Positions 50,367 to 58,188 of a DNA stretch of 64,000 nt are shown piece after piece. The notes under the pieces are model-generated. The model saw nothing but the letters and a program-made list of their open reading frames with translations. It was not told the origin of the DNA and searched no databases. This stretch comes from Pseudomonadota bacterium (lineage in GTDB: Bacteria > Myxococcota_A > Polyangia > Polyangiales > Polyangiaceae): NCBI GenBank assembly GCA_023428245.1, contig JAEYYX010000091.1, positions 1 through 64,000 of the forward strand. The letters are read 5' to 3'. Position 1 is the first letter of the stretch. Each line of letters begins with the position of its first letter. Position numbers and translations under genes: made by a program.

Positions 50367-51226
50367 CTCACGATCTGCTCACTAAGATGTCGAGCGCTCT
50401 CGCAAGCGAACACGACGGAGCGCACCCCACCCCCGAGGTTACGCGAGCCCGCATCATGGCACGGCTCGCTGCCGAGCAGCAGAGGAAGAAACGACGCTGG
50501 ATCCTGTGGACGCCGCTCTTAGCCCTCGGCATCGGCTCCACGGCTCTCGCGGCCTCGGGCGGCTCCCTCGTCTCAGCCCTCGCTTCCATCCCCGAGTGGT
50601 TCACGTCTCGGCCCCCGAGCGAGCGTGGCTCGGACTCGTCGAGGGCACGGGCACCCGCTCACGCCCGGTCCAAGATAAGTCCTGTTTCTGAGCCGTCAGA
50701 GCCCCAGCCTGCTCGGGAGGAAACACCGGAGGCTCCCGAAGATACTCCGGAAACCTCCGAACCCACCCCTCCTGCGCCCGGGGGCGAAACGGCCGAAGAG
50801 CCACCGAGCCTCCCCCAGCCGAAGGCGGCGTCCGCACTCGCCCGGGGGCAGGCGGACGAGAGCAGAAGCTCACAGAACGCCCATGCGCCGCCCGCTCCAG
50901 TGAGCCACGCAGCTGTTCCGTCCGAGACGCCACGTCCCGCTGAGTCCCTCGGCCTCGACGTGTACCGAAAGGCTCACGAAGCTCAGTTCCGAGGTAGAGA
51001 TTGCAAAGCAGCGCTTGAGGGCTATGCGGCCTACCTCCGTGAGCACCCGGGCGGAGCGCTCCAACTCGAAGCCAGCTACAACACCGCTCTTTGTGAGATT
51101 GAGCTCGGACTCGTCGCGCGCGCGCGCCGCTCGCTTTCACCCTTTGCCAGCGGCGCCTACGGCGCGTACCGGCAAGAGGAAGCCCGAGCGCTCCTCGAAG
51201 CGCTCGATGCCCAGACCCCACAATGA
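50363..51226 (+). CDS. membrane protein coupled to ECF sigma (probable anti-sigma), with TPR-like C-terminus
   Basis: This 287-residue protein starts at GTG 50363 within the sigma stop. A ~42-residue cytoplasmic N-terminus (TPEVTRARIMARLAAEQQRKKRR) precedes one helix (~47-66). A Pro/Glu/Ser-rich linker of ~110 residues then leads to a C-terminal helical pair repeat (~190-285: YRKAHEAQFRGRDCKAALEGYAAYLREHP, LEASYNTALCEIELGLVARARRSL) typical of TPR domains. There is no HxxxCxxC zinc anti-sigma motif. The position and topology suggest a trans-envelope anti-sigma or signal protein; this is inference. Confidence 0.75.
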   Translation: MTHDLLTKMSSALASEHDGAHPTPEVTRARIMARLAAEQQRKKRRWILWTPLLALGIGSTALAASGGSLVSALASIPEWFTSRPPSERGSDSSRARAPAHARSKISPVSEPSEPQPAREETPEAPEDTPETSEPTPPAPGGETAEEPPSLPQPKAASALARGQADESRSSQNAHAPPAPVSHAAVPSETPRPAESLGLDVYRKAHEAQFRGRDCKAALEGYAAYLREHPGGALQLEASYNTALCEIELGLVARARRSLSPFASGAYGAYRQEEARALLEALDAQTPQ

Positions 51227-51270
51227 GCGAACCTTCCGTCTGAGATCCCTCTCCATTCGAGAAAAAATCC

Positions 51271-52056
51271 ATGCTTTCCCTGCGCCACCTCAAGACCATT
51301 GCTTCCGCCTCCTTTTCCCTGGTTCTCCTCTGCGGCTGTGCCATCGAAGGTTCCGGCCACATCGAGACCATGGACACCAAGCTGGATGGCGACATTCGCG
51401 AGCTGAAGGTTCAATCGGGCCTGCACGCGACCGTGACGCAGGGCAAAAGTCCATCCCTACGCATCGCCGGAGATGACAACTTGCTCGAGGAGCTTGTCAT
51501 TCGTGAGTCGAAGGGGACCCTGGAGGTTGGATTCCCAAGCGGCCTCGGCGGCTACCACCCCACTCAACCGATCGCCGTGGAGGCGTCACTGCCCCTCGCC
51601 TCCCACTTTTCGAGTTCGGGCGGCGGACGCCTGATCCTCAAGGACACCTTCAAAGGTGACGATTTTTCGCTCAACGTCTCCGGCGGCGGCGAGCTCGTCG
51701 TCGAAGACCTCAGGGGGACCTCGCTCTCCCTCGACCAAGCCGGGGGCGGAAGCGCCCAACTTTCCGAACTCGACCTCGAGACAGTGCTCATCGACTCGGC
51801 CGGCGGGGGAGAGGTTCGCTTGAGTGGTCAAACAAGTGAGCTCGAAGTGGAGGTCTCGGGAGGAGGACGGCTCGAAGCTCTGGACCTCCGGGCCAAATCG
51901 GTCACCCTCGACCTGAGCGGCGGCTCCCAGGCAAAAGTTCATGCCACATCGTCGCTCCGCGCGAACGTTTCAGGAGGCGGCTCCGTCACGTATCGCGGAG
52001 AGCCCAAGACCATTGAGAAGGACCTCTCCGGCGGCAGTCAGCTCGAGCCGGAGTGA
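51271..52056 (+). CDS. DUF2807 (head-GIN-type) lipoprotein
   Basis: This 261-residue protein has a signal ending LLCGC (Cys23). The rest is a repetitive beta-helix-like domain with periodic strand motifs ending in Gly-Gly-Gly (SSSGGGRLILKD, NVSGGGELVVEDL, DQAGGGSAQL, DSAGGGEVRL, NVSGGGSVTYRGEP), the pattern of DUF2807. It probably faces the periplasm or the surface. Function unknown. It lies 44 bp after the sigma/anti-sigma pair, so it may be part of their regulon or operon. Confidence 0.85.
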   Translation: MLSLRHLKTIASASFSLVLLCGCAIEGSGHIETMDTKLDGDIRELKVQSGLHATVTQGKSPSLRIAGDDNLLEELVIRESKGTLEVGFPSGLGGYHPTQPIAVEASLPLASHFSSSGGGRLILKDTFKGDDFSLNVSGGGELVVEDLRGTSLSLDQAGGGSAQLSELDLETVLIDSAGGGEVRLSGQTSELEVEVSGGGRLEALDLRAKSVTLDLSGGSQAKVHATSSLRANVSGGGSVTYRGEPKTIEKDLSGGSQLEPE

Positions 52057-52196
52057 CCGACGGTGGAGAGAAACAAACTTCGCGGCGGCGCGCGCCGGTC
52101 GAATCTGACATGGGCGGCCAGGCACCCCAACAGCTCTCGACAACCTCGGGCGCCCGTGGTCAGAAACCGAAGGGCGCAAGAGCGCTCATCTGCCAC

Positions 52197-52913
52197 ATGA
52201 CTACACCGAGCACCGAAGCGGAACGCCTGCTCCTTCAGAATCGCGCTTGGGCGCAGCTCCACGCCCTCCGCGAGCCCGATTTCTTCAACCGCTTGGCAGA
52301 AAGCCAAGCCCCGAGGTTTCTCTGGATCGGCTGCTCCGACAGTCGTGTTCCCGCCGAGACGATCACGGGCGCGGCTCCGGGCGAGATCTTCGTCCACCGC
52401 AATATCGCCAATGTGGTCGTCCACACGGACCTGAACCTGCTCAGCGTGCTCGTGTACGCGATTGAGGTCCTCAAGGTTCAGCACGTCATTGTGTGCGGAC
52501 ACCAAGGATGCGGCGGCGTGCGGGCTGCGATGACAGACAGCGACTTCGGGGTCTTGAACATGTGGCTCAGGAACATCAAAGACATCTACGCCGAGCACTT
52601 CGAGGAGATTGAAGCCCTCCCCCGAAACACGCTCCGTGAGGATCGACTCGTCGAGCTGAACGCTCAGGCTCAGCTCATGAATCTCGCGAAGACCGCCGTG
52701 ATCCAAAGAGCTTGGGACAAGGGCGAAGGTCCTTCGCTCCACGCTTGGGTCTACCATATCGGCGACGGCATGCTGAAAGAGGTCCAGACGATGAACCCGG
52801 GGACGAAGTTGCCTTCGCCCTGGCAGCTCAGCTTCGGCCCAATGTCGGTCCGCACCGAGTCAGTGATCCCCGAGGGACAGGACACCAGGACGCTGGATCA
52901 AAGGCCGCGCTGA
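52197..52913 (+). CDS. can: beta-carbonic anhydrase
   Basis: This 238-residue enzyme hydrates CO2 to bicarbonate using zinc. Zinc ligands are Cys46 (in CSDSR), His102 and Cys105 (in CGHQGCGG); the Asp48-Arg50 catalytic dyad is intact. HRNIAN and LSVLVYAIEVLKV are typical of the beta class. I chose ATG 52197; the frame is open back to a GTG at 52053 overlapping the previous stop, but those 48 residues lack family similarity. A hairpin follows the stop. Confidence 0.92.
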   Translation: MTTPSTEAERLLLQNRAWAQLHALREPDFFNRLAESQAPRFLWIGCSDSRVPAETITGAAPGEIFVHRNIANVVVHTDLNLLSVLVYAIEVLKVQHVIVCGHQGCGGVRAAMTDSDFGVLNMWLRNIKDIYAEHFEEIEALPRNTLREDRLVELNAQAQLMNLAKTAVIQRAWDKGEGPSLHAWVYHIGDGMLKEVQTMNPGTKLPSPWQLSFGPMSVRTESVIPEGQDTRTLDQRPR

Positions 52914-52928
52914 TCTCGTCGAGCGCGG
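52905..52928. terminator. hairpin between convergent carbonic anhydrase and cyclase genes
   Basis: CCGCGCT (52905-52911) pairs perfectly with AGCGCGG (52922-52928) across a 10-nt loop, overlapping the end of the carbonic anhydrase gene and 8 bp short of the cyclase stop. There is no clear T-run; it may serve both directions. Confidence 0.4.
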
Positions 52929-52935
52929 CGAGTCT

Positions 52936-54630
52936 TCACTCGGCGGCGTTCTGCGTCTCTCGAAGCCCGACCAAGCGGTACACCATGACCTCTTGGTCGC
53001 GGCCCTTGACGCGGATCTTCTTGAGAGGCTCCGCTTCGACCTCATTCTTCACGAGAACGTAGAGATCCTCTGAGAGAAGGACGTCGCAGCCGAGCTCCTT
53101 CGTCATCCCTTCGAGACGCGACGCGAGGTTCACGGGATCTCCGATCACCGTATACTCCATGCGCTCGGAGTGGCCCATGTTGCCCGCGACGACTTGCCCC
53201 GAGTGGAGGCCGATTCCCGTCTTGATCTCCGGCAGCCCGCGGGCCCGAAATCCCTCGTTGATGCGCTCGAGGCGTGCTCTCATCTCGAGGGCTGCCTGAA
53301 CGGCGCGGAGTGGATCCTCCGGCTCCGGCACCGGCGCGCCGAACACTGCCATGATCGCGTCGCCGATGAACTTGTCGACCACACCGTGGTGCGAAAGAAC
53401 GCTCTCCACCATGCCGGCGAAGTACTCGTTCAAGAAGTCGAGGAGCGCACGCGGATCCATCCGCTCGCTGATCGAGGTGAAAGAACGGATGTCCGAGAAG
53501 AGGACCGTCACGGGCACCAGCTCGCCGCCCAGGTTCTGGTGACCTTTCATGAGATGATCGGCGACTTGGCGGGTCACATAACGACCAAAAGTCTCTTTGA
53601 GCCGATCTCGCTCCTTGAGCCCCTCTACCATGTCGTTGAAATGGCCCGTCAAGAGCTCGAGCTCATCCCCCGTCTGGAGGAGCGGCGCCGTCGCGTAGTT
53701 TCCCATTTTCACCTGCGCGGCCGCGGTGGCGATGCCCTTCACGCTCTGGGCGAGGCGCGCGGCAAAGCGCAGGGCAATAGCCAAGACGACAAGCGTGAAC
53801 CCTCCCAGGATGAGGAGGTGCTTCTGGAGGTTCGCCTGGGCTGTGGCGTGAAGTTCCGTCACATCACGAGAAGCGGTCAGCTCGACGTGCAGTCCCTCTC
53901 GCTGCAGATCCTCGGGGTGAAAGGTCTTCACCGCATAGAGGTGCTTCCCCTGTTCGATGATGTGAGAGGTCTCTGAGTCGCTCCGGAGCTCAGGCGCCGT
54001 GTGCCCTGCCGTGCTCGCTACGAGGCGGTCATTGACGCTGAGGGCCAGGTCCGCATTCAGGTTCTTTTCGAGATACTCGAGGTAGCGTGCGGTCATCGGC
54101 GACAAAAGCGCCACAGCCCCCACCTGCTTCTTTTCCTCGTTGAAAATCGGGGTCGCTGCGACGAGTGAGTAGGCGAACCCGTCTTTGAGCTGGACGCCGA
54201 TCATGCCTTCGAGGGGCTTCCCTTCAAGGAGCTCCCCGAAGGCGTCACTGGCCGCTCGGTCGAGGCTCGCTGGGCCGCGCTCCGCGTTCCCCGCCGCCAA
54301 GATGCGCCCCGCGTGGTCGGCGGCGATGATGATTCGGTACTTGTAGACACTGGCGAGCTGGCTCACGAACCGCGCCACCCGCTCACGGTCTCCGCTCTCC
54401 AGCGCCTTCTGAAACCAAGGACTCTGCGCAGCAAAGCTCAGAGCCAAGCGCGAGTTCTTCTGATTCTCATCGATAGCAGCTTCGAAACGCCTGTTTGCGC
54501 CGTCCACCCGACGCTCGACCTGCTGCAAGAGCTCGCGCTCGGAGGCCTGCTCGCTGAGCACCGCCCCCACAAGGGCGGGCAGGACCGAACCGAGGACGAT
54601 GGCGACGAGTTTGAGCCGGACTGAGATCAC
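52936..54630 (-). CDS. membrane class III adenylate cyclase with sensor and HAMP domains
   Basis: This encodes about 564 residues from GTG 54630; an upstream ATG at 54726 would add a Cys-rich stretch that looks non-coding. The helix at ~5-25 and another at ~290-310 flank a large extracytoplasmic sensor (double-Cache-like: YKYRIIIAADHAGRILAAGNAERG, FAYSLVAATPIFNEEKKQVGAVALL). HAMP follows, then the cyclase domain: metal Asp in VLFSDIRSFT, KFIGDAIMAVFGAP, and adenine-selecting Lys/Asp in VDKFIGD and YTVIGDPVNLASR. All catalytic residues for ATP are seen, so it should make cAMP on ligand binding. The start codon remains uncertain. Confidence 0.87.
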   Translation of the reverse strand: MISVRLKLVAIVLGSVLPALVGAVLSEQASERELLQQVERRVDGANRRFEAAIDENQKNSRLALSFAAQSPWFQKALESGDRERVARFVSQLASVYKYRIIIAADHAGRILAAGNAERGPASLDRAASDAFGELLEGKPLEGMIGVQLKDGFAYSLVAATPIFNEEKKQVGAVALLSPMTARYLEYLEKNLNADLALSVNDRLVASTAGHTAPELRSDSETSHIIEQGKHLYAVKTFHPEDLQREGLHVELTASRDVTELHATAQANLQKHLLILGGFTLVVLAIALRFAARLAQSVKGIATAAAQVKMGNYATAPLLQTGDELELLTGHFNDMVEGLKERDRLKETFGRYVTRQVADHLMKGHQNLGGELVPVTVLFSDIRSFTSISERMDPRALLDFLNEYFAGMVESVLSHHGVVDKFIGDAIMAVFGAPVPEPEDPLRAVQAALEMRARLERINEGFRARGLPEIKTGIGLHSGQVVAGNMGHSERMEYTVIGDPVNLASRLEGMTKELGCDVLLSEDLYVLVKNEVEAEPLKKIRVKGRDQEVMVYRLVGLRETQNAAE

Positions 54631-54817
54631 GAAATGTGAGTTTCGCCGGCCACGCACCCAAACGCAAACGACGCTTGCCCCTTCGCACCTAAGAAGGCAG
54701 GCTAGGCCGCCTCGTCCATGCCGCAAAGCGTTCGTAAATTGAGCCTCCTTCGCATTTCGAGAGGCCCCGGTTGTCAGCCGAGATCCGTCCGGTTACCGTG
54801 TTGCCCCGAAAGGGGTC

Positions 54818-55348
54818 ATGACCAACAAAGGTGAAGAGTCTCCTCACGCTCGTCGCGGCCTTTGGCTCTCGGTGGGCTTCGCCGTAGCGCTCGGGGTGCT
54901 CGGGGGCGTGGGGGGTTATACCCTCCGTTACGCGGAGGGGCTTTCCTATTTGAGTCGCGACCCGGAGGCTTGTGTGAACTGCCACATCATGCAGCCGCAG
55001 TTCGACGCATGGCAGAAGGCCAGTCATCACGCGGTCGCGGTTTGCGTCGACTGCCACCTCCCCGAGAGCTTCTTCGCCAAGTATTATACGAAGGCCGAGA
55101 ACGGCTATCGACACGGCAAGCTCTTCACGACCCAGACCTTCATAGAACCGATCGAGATCGGACAGGCTGGTCGAGAAATCCTACAAGAAAACTGCATCCG
55201 CTGCCACGGCGATCTCACTCAATCCATCACGGCACTGTCTCACGATGAGTCCGCTCCTTGCGTGAAGTGCCACGCGACAGCCGGGCACGGACAGCGGCTC
55301 GGACTCGGCGGCCCTCTGCAATCTGCAGAGCTCAACTCGGGCAAGTGA
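54818..55348 (+). CDS. nrfH: cytochrome c nitrite reductase, membrane electron-donor subunit NrfH
   Basis: This 176-residue NapC/NirT-family protein has one N-terminal helix (~15-35) and four haem c motifs: CVNCH (52-56), CVDCH (76-80), CIRCH (126-130), CVKCH (148-152). Met58 in CHIM fits the unusual Met ligand known for NrfH haem 1. It takes electrons from menaquinol and passes them to NrfA. Three bp separate it from nrfA, so the pair is co-transcribed. Confidence 0.93.
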   Translation: MTNKGEESPHARRGLWLSVGFAVALGVLGGVGGYTLRYAEGLSYLSRDPEACVNCHIMQPQFDAWQKASHHAVAVCVDCHLPESFFAKYYTKAENGYRHGKLFTTQTFIEPIEIGQAGREILQENCIRCHGDLTQSITALSHDESAPCVKCHATAGHGQRLGLGGPLQSAELNSGK

Positions 55349-55351
55349 ACC

Positions 55352-56902
55352 ATGACCAAAGAAGACAAGACACCTTGGTATCAATCGCGGCTCGGCTTCG
55401 GCGTCATCATGGGAGGTGTGGCCGCAGTGTCCGCGGGCCTTGCGGCGCTTCTCGTCAACATCTCGGAGCGAAAGGCCGAGCAGAAGGTCGCCTTCGTGCG
55501 CGTCGTCGAAGTTGGGGAGAACGATACTGATCCTGAAAAATGGGGACGAAACTGGCCAGCCCAGTACGACAGCTACAAGAAAACGGCTCTCAAAACCCAG
55601 ACGCGCTTCGGCGGCCACGCAGGCAGCGAAGCGCTCCCCGAGGAGAAGATCGAACGGGACCCTTGGCTCAAGAGGATGTTCCTCGGATACGCTTTCTCGA
55701 TCGATTACCGCGATCGCCGAGGTCACGCGTACATGCTTGACGATCAGGAGCAAACTGAACGACTCACGAAGCCCCAGTCAGGGTCCTGCCTCCACTGCCA
55801 CGCCTCGATCATGCCGCTCTACCGAGAGCTGGGCGACGGAGATGCGATGGCTGGTTTCGAAAAAACCTACCAATACAGCTATCAGGACCTTCACAAGAAG
55901 CTGAAAGACTCCGGCCACGCCCATCCCGTCAGCTGCGTCGATTGCCACGATCCTGACACGATGACCTTGCGCGTCACCCGCCCGGGGTTCCTGACAGGAA
56001 TCGCCGCGCTCGCCGAAAGCGACGTCCCGCTCCCGGCGATTCCGAGCGTCGAGATCTGGCGGCAGAATGGCAAGAAAGGCACCTACAATCCGAACGTGGA
56101 CGCGTCGAGGAACGAGATGCGCTCGTTCGTGTGCGGACAGTGCCACGTCGAGTATTACTGCTCGACGAAGATGCCTCTCACGTTCCCCTGGGGCAAAGGC
56201 CTCAAGGTCGAACAGATGGAAGAGTTCTGGGACGAAGCGAAGTTCGTCGATGGCTCGAAGTTCGTCGACTACGCCCACGCGGAGACCGGGGCTCCGATCC
56301 TCAAGGCGCAGCACCCTGAGTTCGAGCTCTGGAGTCAAGGCATTCACGCTCGAAGCGGTGTCTCCTGCGCCGATTGCCACATGCCCTACATTCGGGAGGG
56401 CGCCACCAAGATCAGCGACCACTGGGTCCGAAGCCCGCTCTTGAACGTGAACCGAGCGTGCCAGACCTGCCACCGCGCGAGCGAGTCCGAACTCCTGGCC
56501 CGCGTCGACGGCATCCAGTCGAAGAACTACGATCTACTCCAGAGAGGCGGCGAGGCCATCGTGCAGCTCATCGACGCCATCTTGGAGGCAAGAAAGCGCG
56601 GCGTGAATGAAGAAGGGCTCGCCGAAGCCCTCACCATGCAGCGCAAAGCTCAGTGGCGTCTCGACTTCATCGCCGCCGAAAACAGCATGGGCTTCCACGC
56701 GCCTCAGGAAGCGGCTCGCATTCTGGGTGAAGCCATCGACTATGCTCGCCAAGGCGAGACGATCGCCTGGAGAGCAATCAGCGGCGCGCCGGCAGCAGCC
56801 CCGGTCGACGCATCCCCGGGCTCTGCCCCAGTCGACTCCGGCGCTTCCGACGCCAAGAAGGAGCCCGCTCCCCGTCCCGAGGCCGCACCAGCCGCCCCGT
56901 GA
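55352..56902 (+). CDS. nrfA: ammonia-forming cytochrome c nitrite reductase NrfA, CXXCH variant
   Basis: This 516-residue enzyme reduces nitrite to ammonium with six electrons. Five haem motifs are present: CLHCH (146-150), CVDCH (195-199), CGQCH (261-265), CADCH (339-343), CQTCH (370-374). The first, at the catalytic haem, is CXXCH, whereas classical NrfA uses CXXCK; such variants are known. Other catalytic candidates are seen: Arg120 (DYRDRRGHAY), Tyr268/269 (CHVEYYC) and His332 (QGIHARSGVS). The N-terminus looks like an uncleaved anchor (~16-36) rather than a removed signal. A Pro/Ala-rich tail of ~35 residues ends the protein. Its stop overlaps the next gene by four bases. Confidence 0.92.
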   Translation: MTKEDKTPWYQSRLGFGVIMGGVAAVSAGLAALLVNISERKAEQKVAFVRVVEVGENDTDPEKWGRNWPAQYDSYKKTALKTQTRFGGHAGSEALPEEKIERDPWLKRMFLGYAFSIDYRDRRGHAYMLDDQEQTERLTKPQSGSCLHCHASIMPLYRELGDGDAMAGFEKTYQYSYQDLHKKLKDSGHAHPVSCVDCHDPDTMTLRVTRPGFLTGIAALAESDVPLPAIPSVEIWRQNGKKGTYNPNVDASRNEMRSFVCGQCHVEYYCSTKMPLTFPWGKGLKVEQMEEFWDEAKFVDGSKFVDYAHAETGAPILKAQHPEFELWSQGIHARSGVSCADCHMPYIREGATKISDHWVRSPLLNVNRACQTCHRASESELLARVDGIQSKNYDLLQRGGEAIVQLIDAILEARKRGVNEEGLAEALTMQRKAQWRLDFIAAENSMGFHAPQEAARILGEAIDYARQGETIAWRAISGAPAAAPVDASPGSAPVDSGASDAKKEPAPRPEAAPAAP

Positions 56903-58185
56903 TTCCCCCTGACCTTTCTTCACCTCCACAGACCGAGTTCGTCTCGGTGAGTGACGGATGTTTCTCCATCGCTGGCCGCGCCCATCGCTTCGTAGGAGCG
57001 AACCTCTGGTACGCGGCATATCTGGGAGCCGAGGCGCCCCTCGGCGATCGGGCACGCCTCGTCCGAGAGCTCGATCGCCTCTCGTCGCTTGGCGTCACCA
57101 ACCTGCGCATCCTCGCCGCGAGCGAGGACTCTCCGCTCCGAAGCGCGATCCGTCCTGCCTTTCACGACAAGACCGGGGCCTGGAACGAGCGCTGCCTCGA
57201 AGGACTCGACTTCGCGCTCGCCGAGATGAAAAGGCGGGGCCAGCGCGCCGTCCTCTATCTTTCCAATTTTTGGGAGTGGTCCGGAGGACTCATGACCTAT
57301 CTGGCCTGGACAAACGGTGGCCTGTTCGTGGACATCGACGACTCCGACGACCCATGGTCGAAATTCGCCGATTTCGCAGCTGATTTCTACGTATCTCCCC
57401 TGGCCATTGCGGCCTATCAGGAGGCGGTGCACAGGATCGTCGGTCGCACAAATACCGTCACAGACCTTCCCTACTCCGAAGATCCGACCATCTTCGCCTG
57501 GCAAATCGCCAACGAACCGCGCCCTGGCGCTGCCGTCGAGGTCATCGACAGGCGCATCGAAGCCTATTGCCAATTTCTCGCAGGCACCGCGCGCCTGATC
57601 CGCTCCCTCGCCCCTCACCATCTCATCTCCACCGGCAGCGAAGGGCTCGCGGGCTGCTCCTATAGGCGAGACGATCTCAAGCGAGCCCATGATGTGCCCG
57701 AAATCGACTACCTGACAGCCCATATCTGGCCCCAGAACTGGGGTTGGATTGAGACGCGGAATATCCCCGGGAGCTTCGCGCGCGCCGAAGAGCACGCTCG
57801 CCGCTACATCGACGATCACTTCGCGCTCGCCCGTGAGCTCGGGCGCCCCCTCGTGATCGAAGAGTTCGGATTTCCCCGCGATGGCGTCAGCTACGATCCT
57901 CTGAGCTCGACCTCGTTCCGTGACCGTTTCTACGGGCTCATCTATGAAGCCGCCCTCGAGAGCGCCCTCGGCGGGGGCCCTCTCGCAGGAACAAATTTCT
58001 GGGCCTACGGCGGCGAAGGGCGAGCGCTCCGCGCTGATTTTCGGCCCAGCCCTGACGACACTGTTTACCTCGGAGACCCGCCCCATGAACCTCAGGGCTG
58101 GTATTCTGTCTTCGACACAGATATCGCTACGTGCGAGCTGGTCCGAGCCCACGCCGAAGCTCTGGCGACGCTCACCGAAATCTGA
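56899..58185 (+). CDS. GH5-family glycoside hydrolase (mannanase/mannosidase-like), cytoplasmic
   Basis: This 428-residue enzyme starts at GTG 56899 inside the nrfA end (GTGA). There is no signal peptide. The GH5 mannanase-type barrel shows FVGANLWYAAYL, VTNLRILAASED, NFWEWSGGLMTYL, the acid/base Glu in FAWQIANEPRPG, LTAHIWPQNWGW, and the nucleophile Glu in LVIEEFGFPRDG. Related enzymes cut beta-1,4-mannan or manno-oligosaccharides; substrate is inference. It is 3 bp from glgX, so nrfH-nrfA-GH5-glgX can be one operon. Confidence 0.85.
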   Translation: MIPPDLSSPPQTEFVSVSDGCFSIAGRAHRFVGANLWYAAYLGAEAPLGDRARLVRELDRLSSLGVTNLRILAASEDSPLRSAIRPAFHDKTGAWNERCLEGLDFALAEMKRRGQRAVLYLSNFWEWSGGLMTYLAWTNGGLFVDIDDSDDPWSKFADFAADFYVSPLAIAAYQEAVHRIVGRTNTVTDLPYSEDPTIFAWQIANEPRPGAAVEVIDRRIEAYCQFLAGTARLIRSLAPHHLISTGSEGLAGCSYRRDDLKRAHDVPEIDYLTAHIWPQNWGWIETRNIPGSFARAEEHARRYIDDHFALARELGRPLVIEEFGFPRDGVSYDPLSSTSFRDRFYGLIYEAALESALGGGPLAGTNFWAYGGEGRALRADFRPSPDDTVYLGDPPHEPQGWYSVFDTDIATCELVRAHAEALATLTEI

Positions 58186-58188
58186 ATC

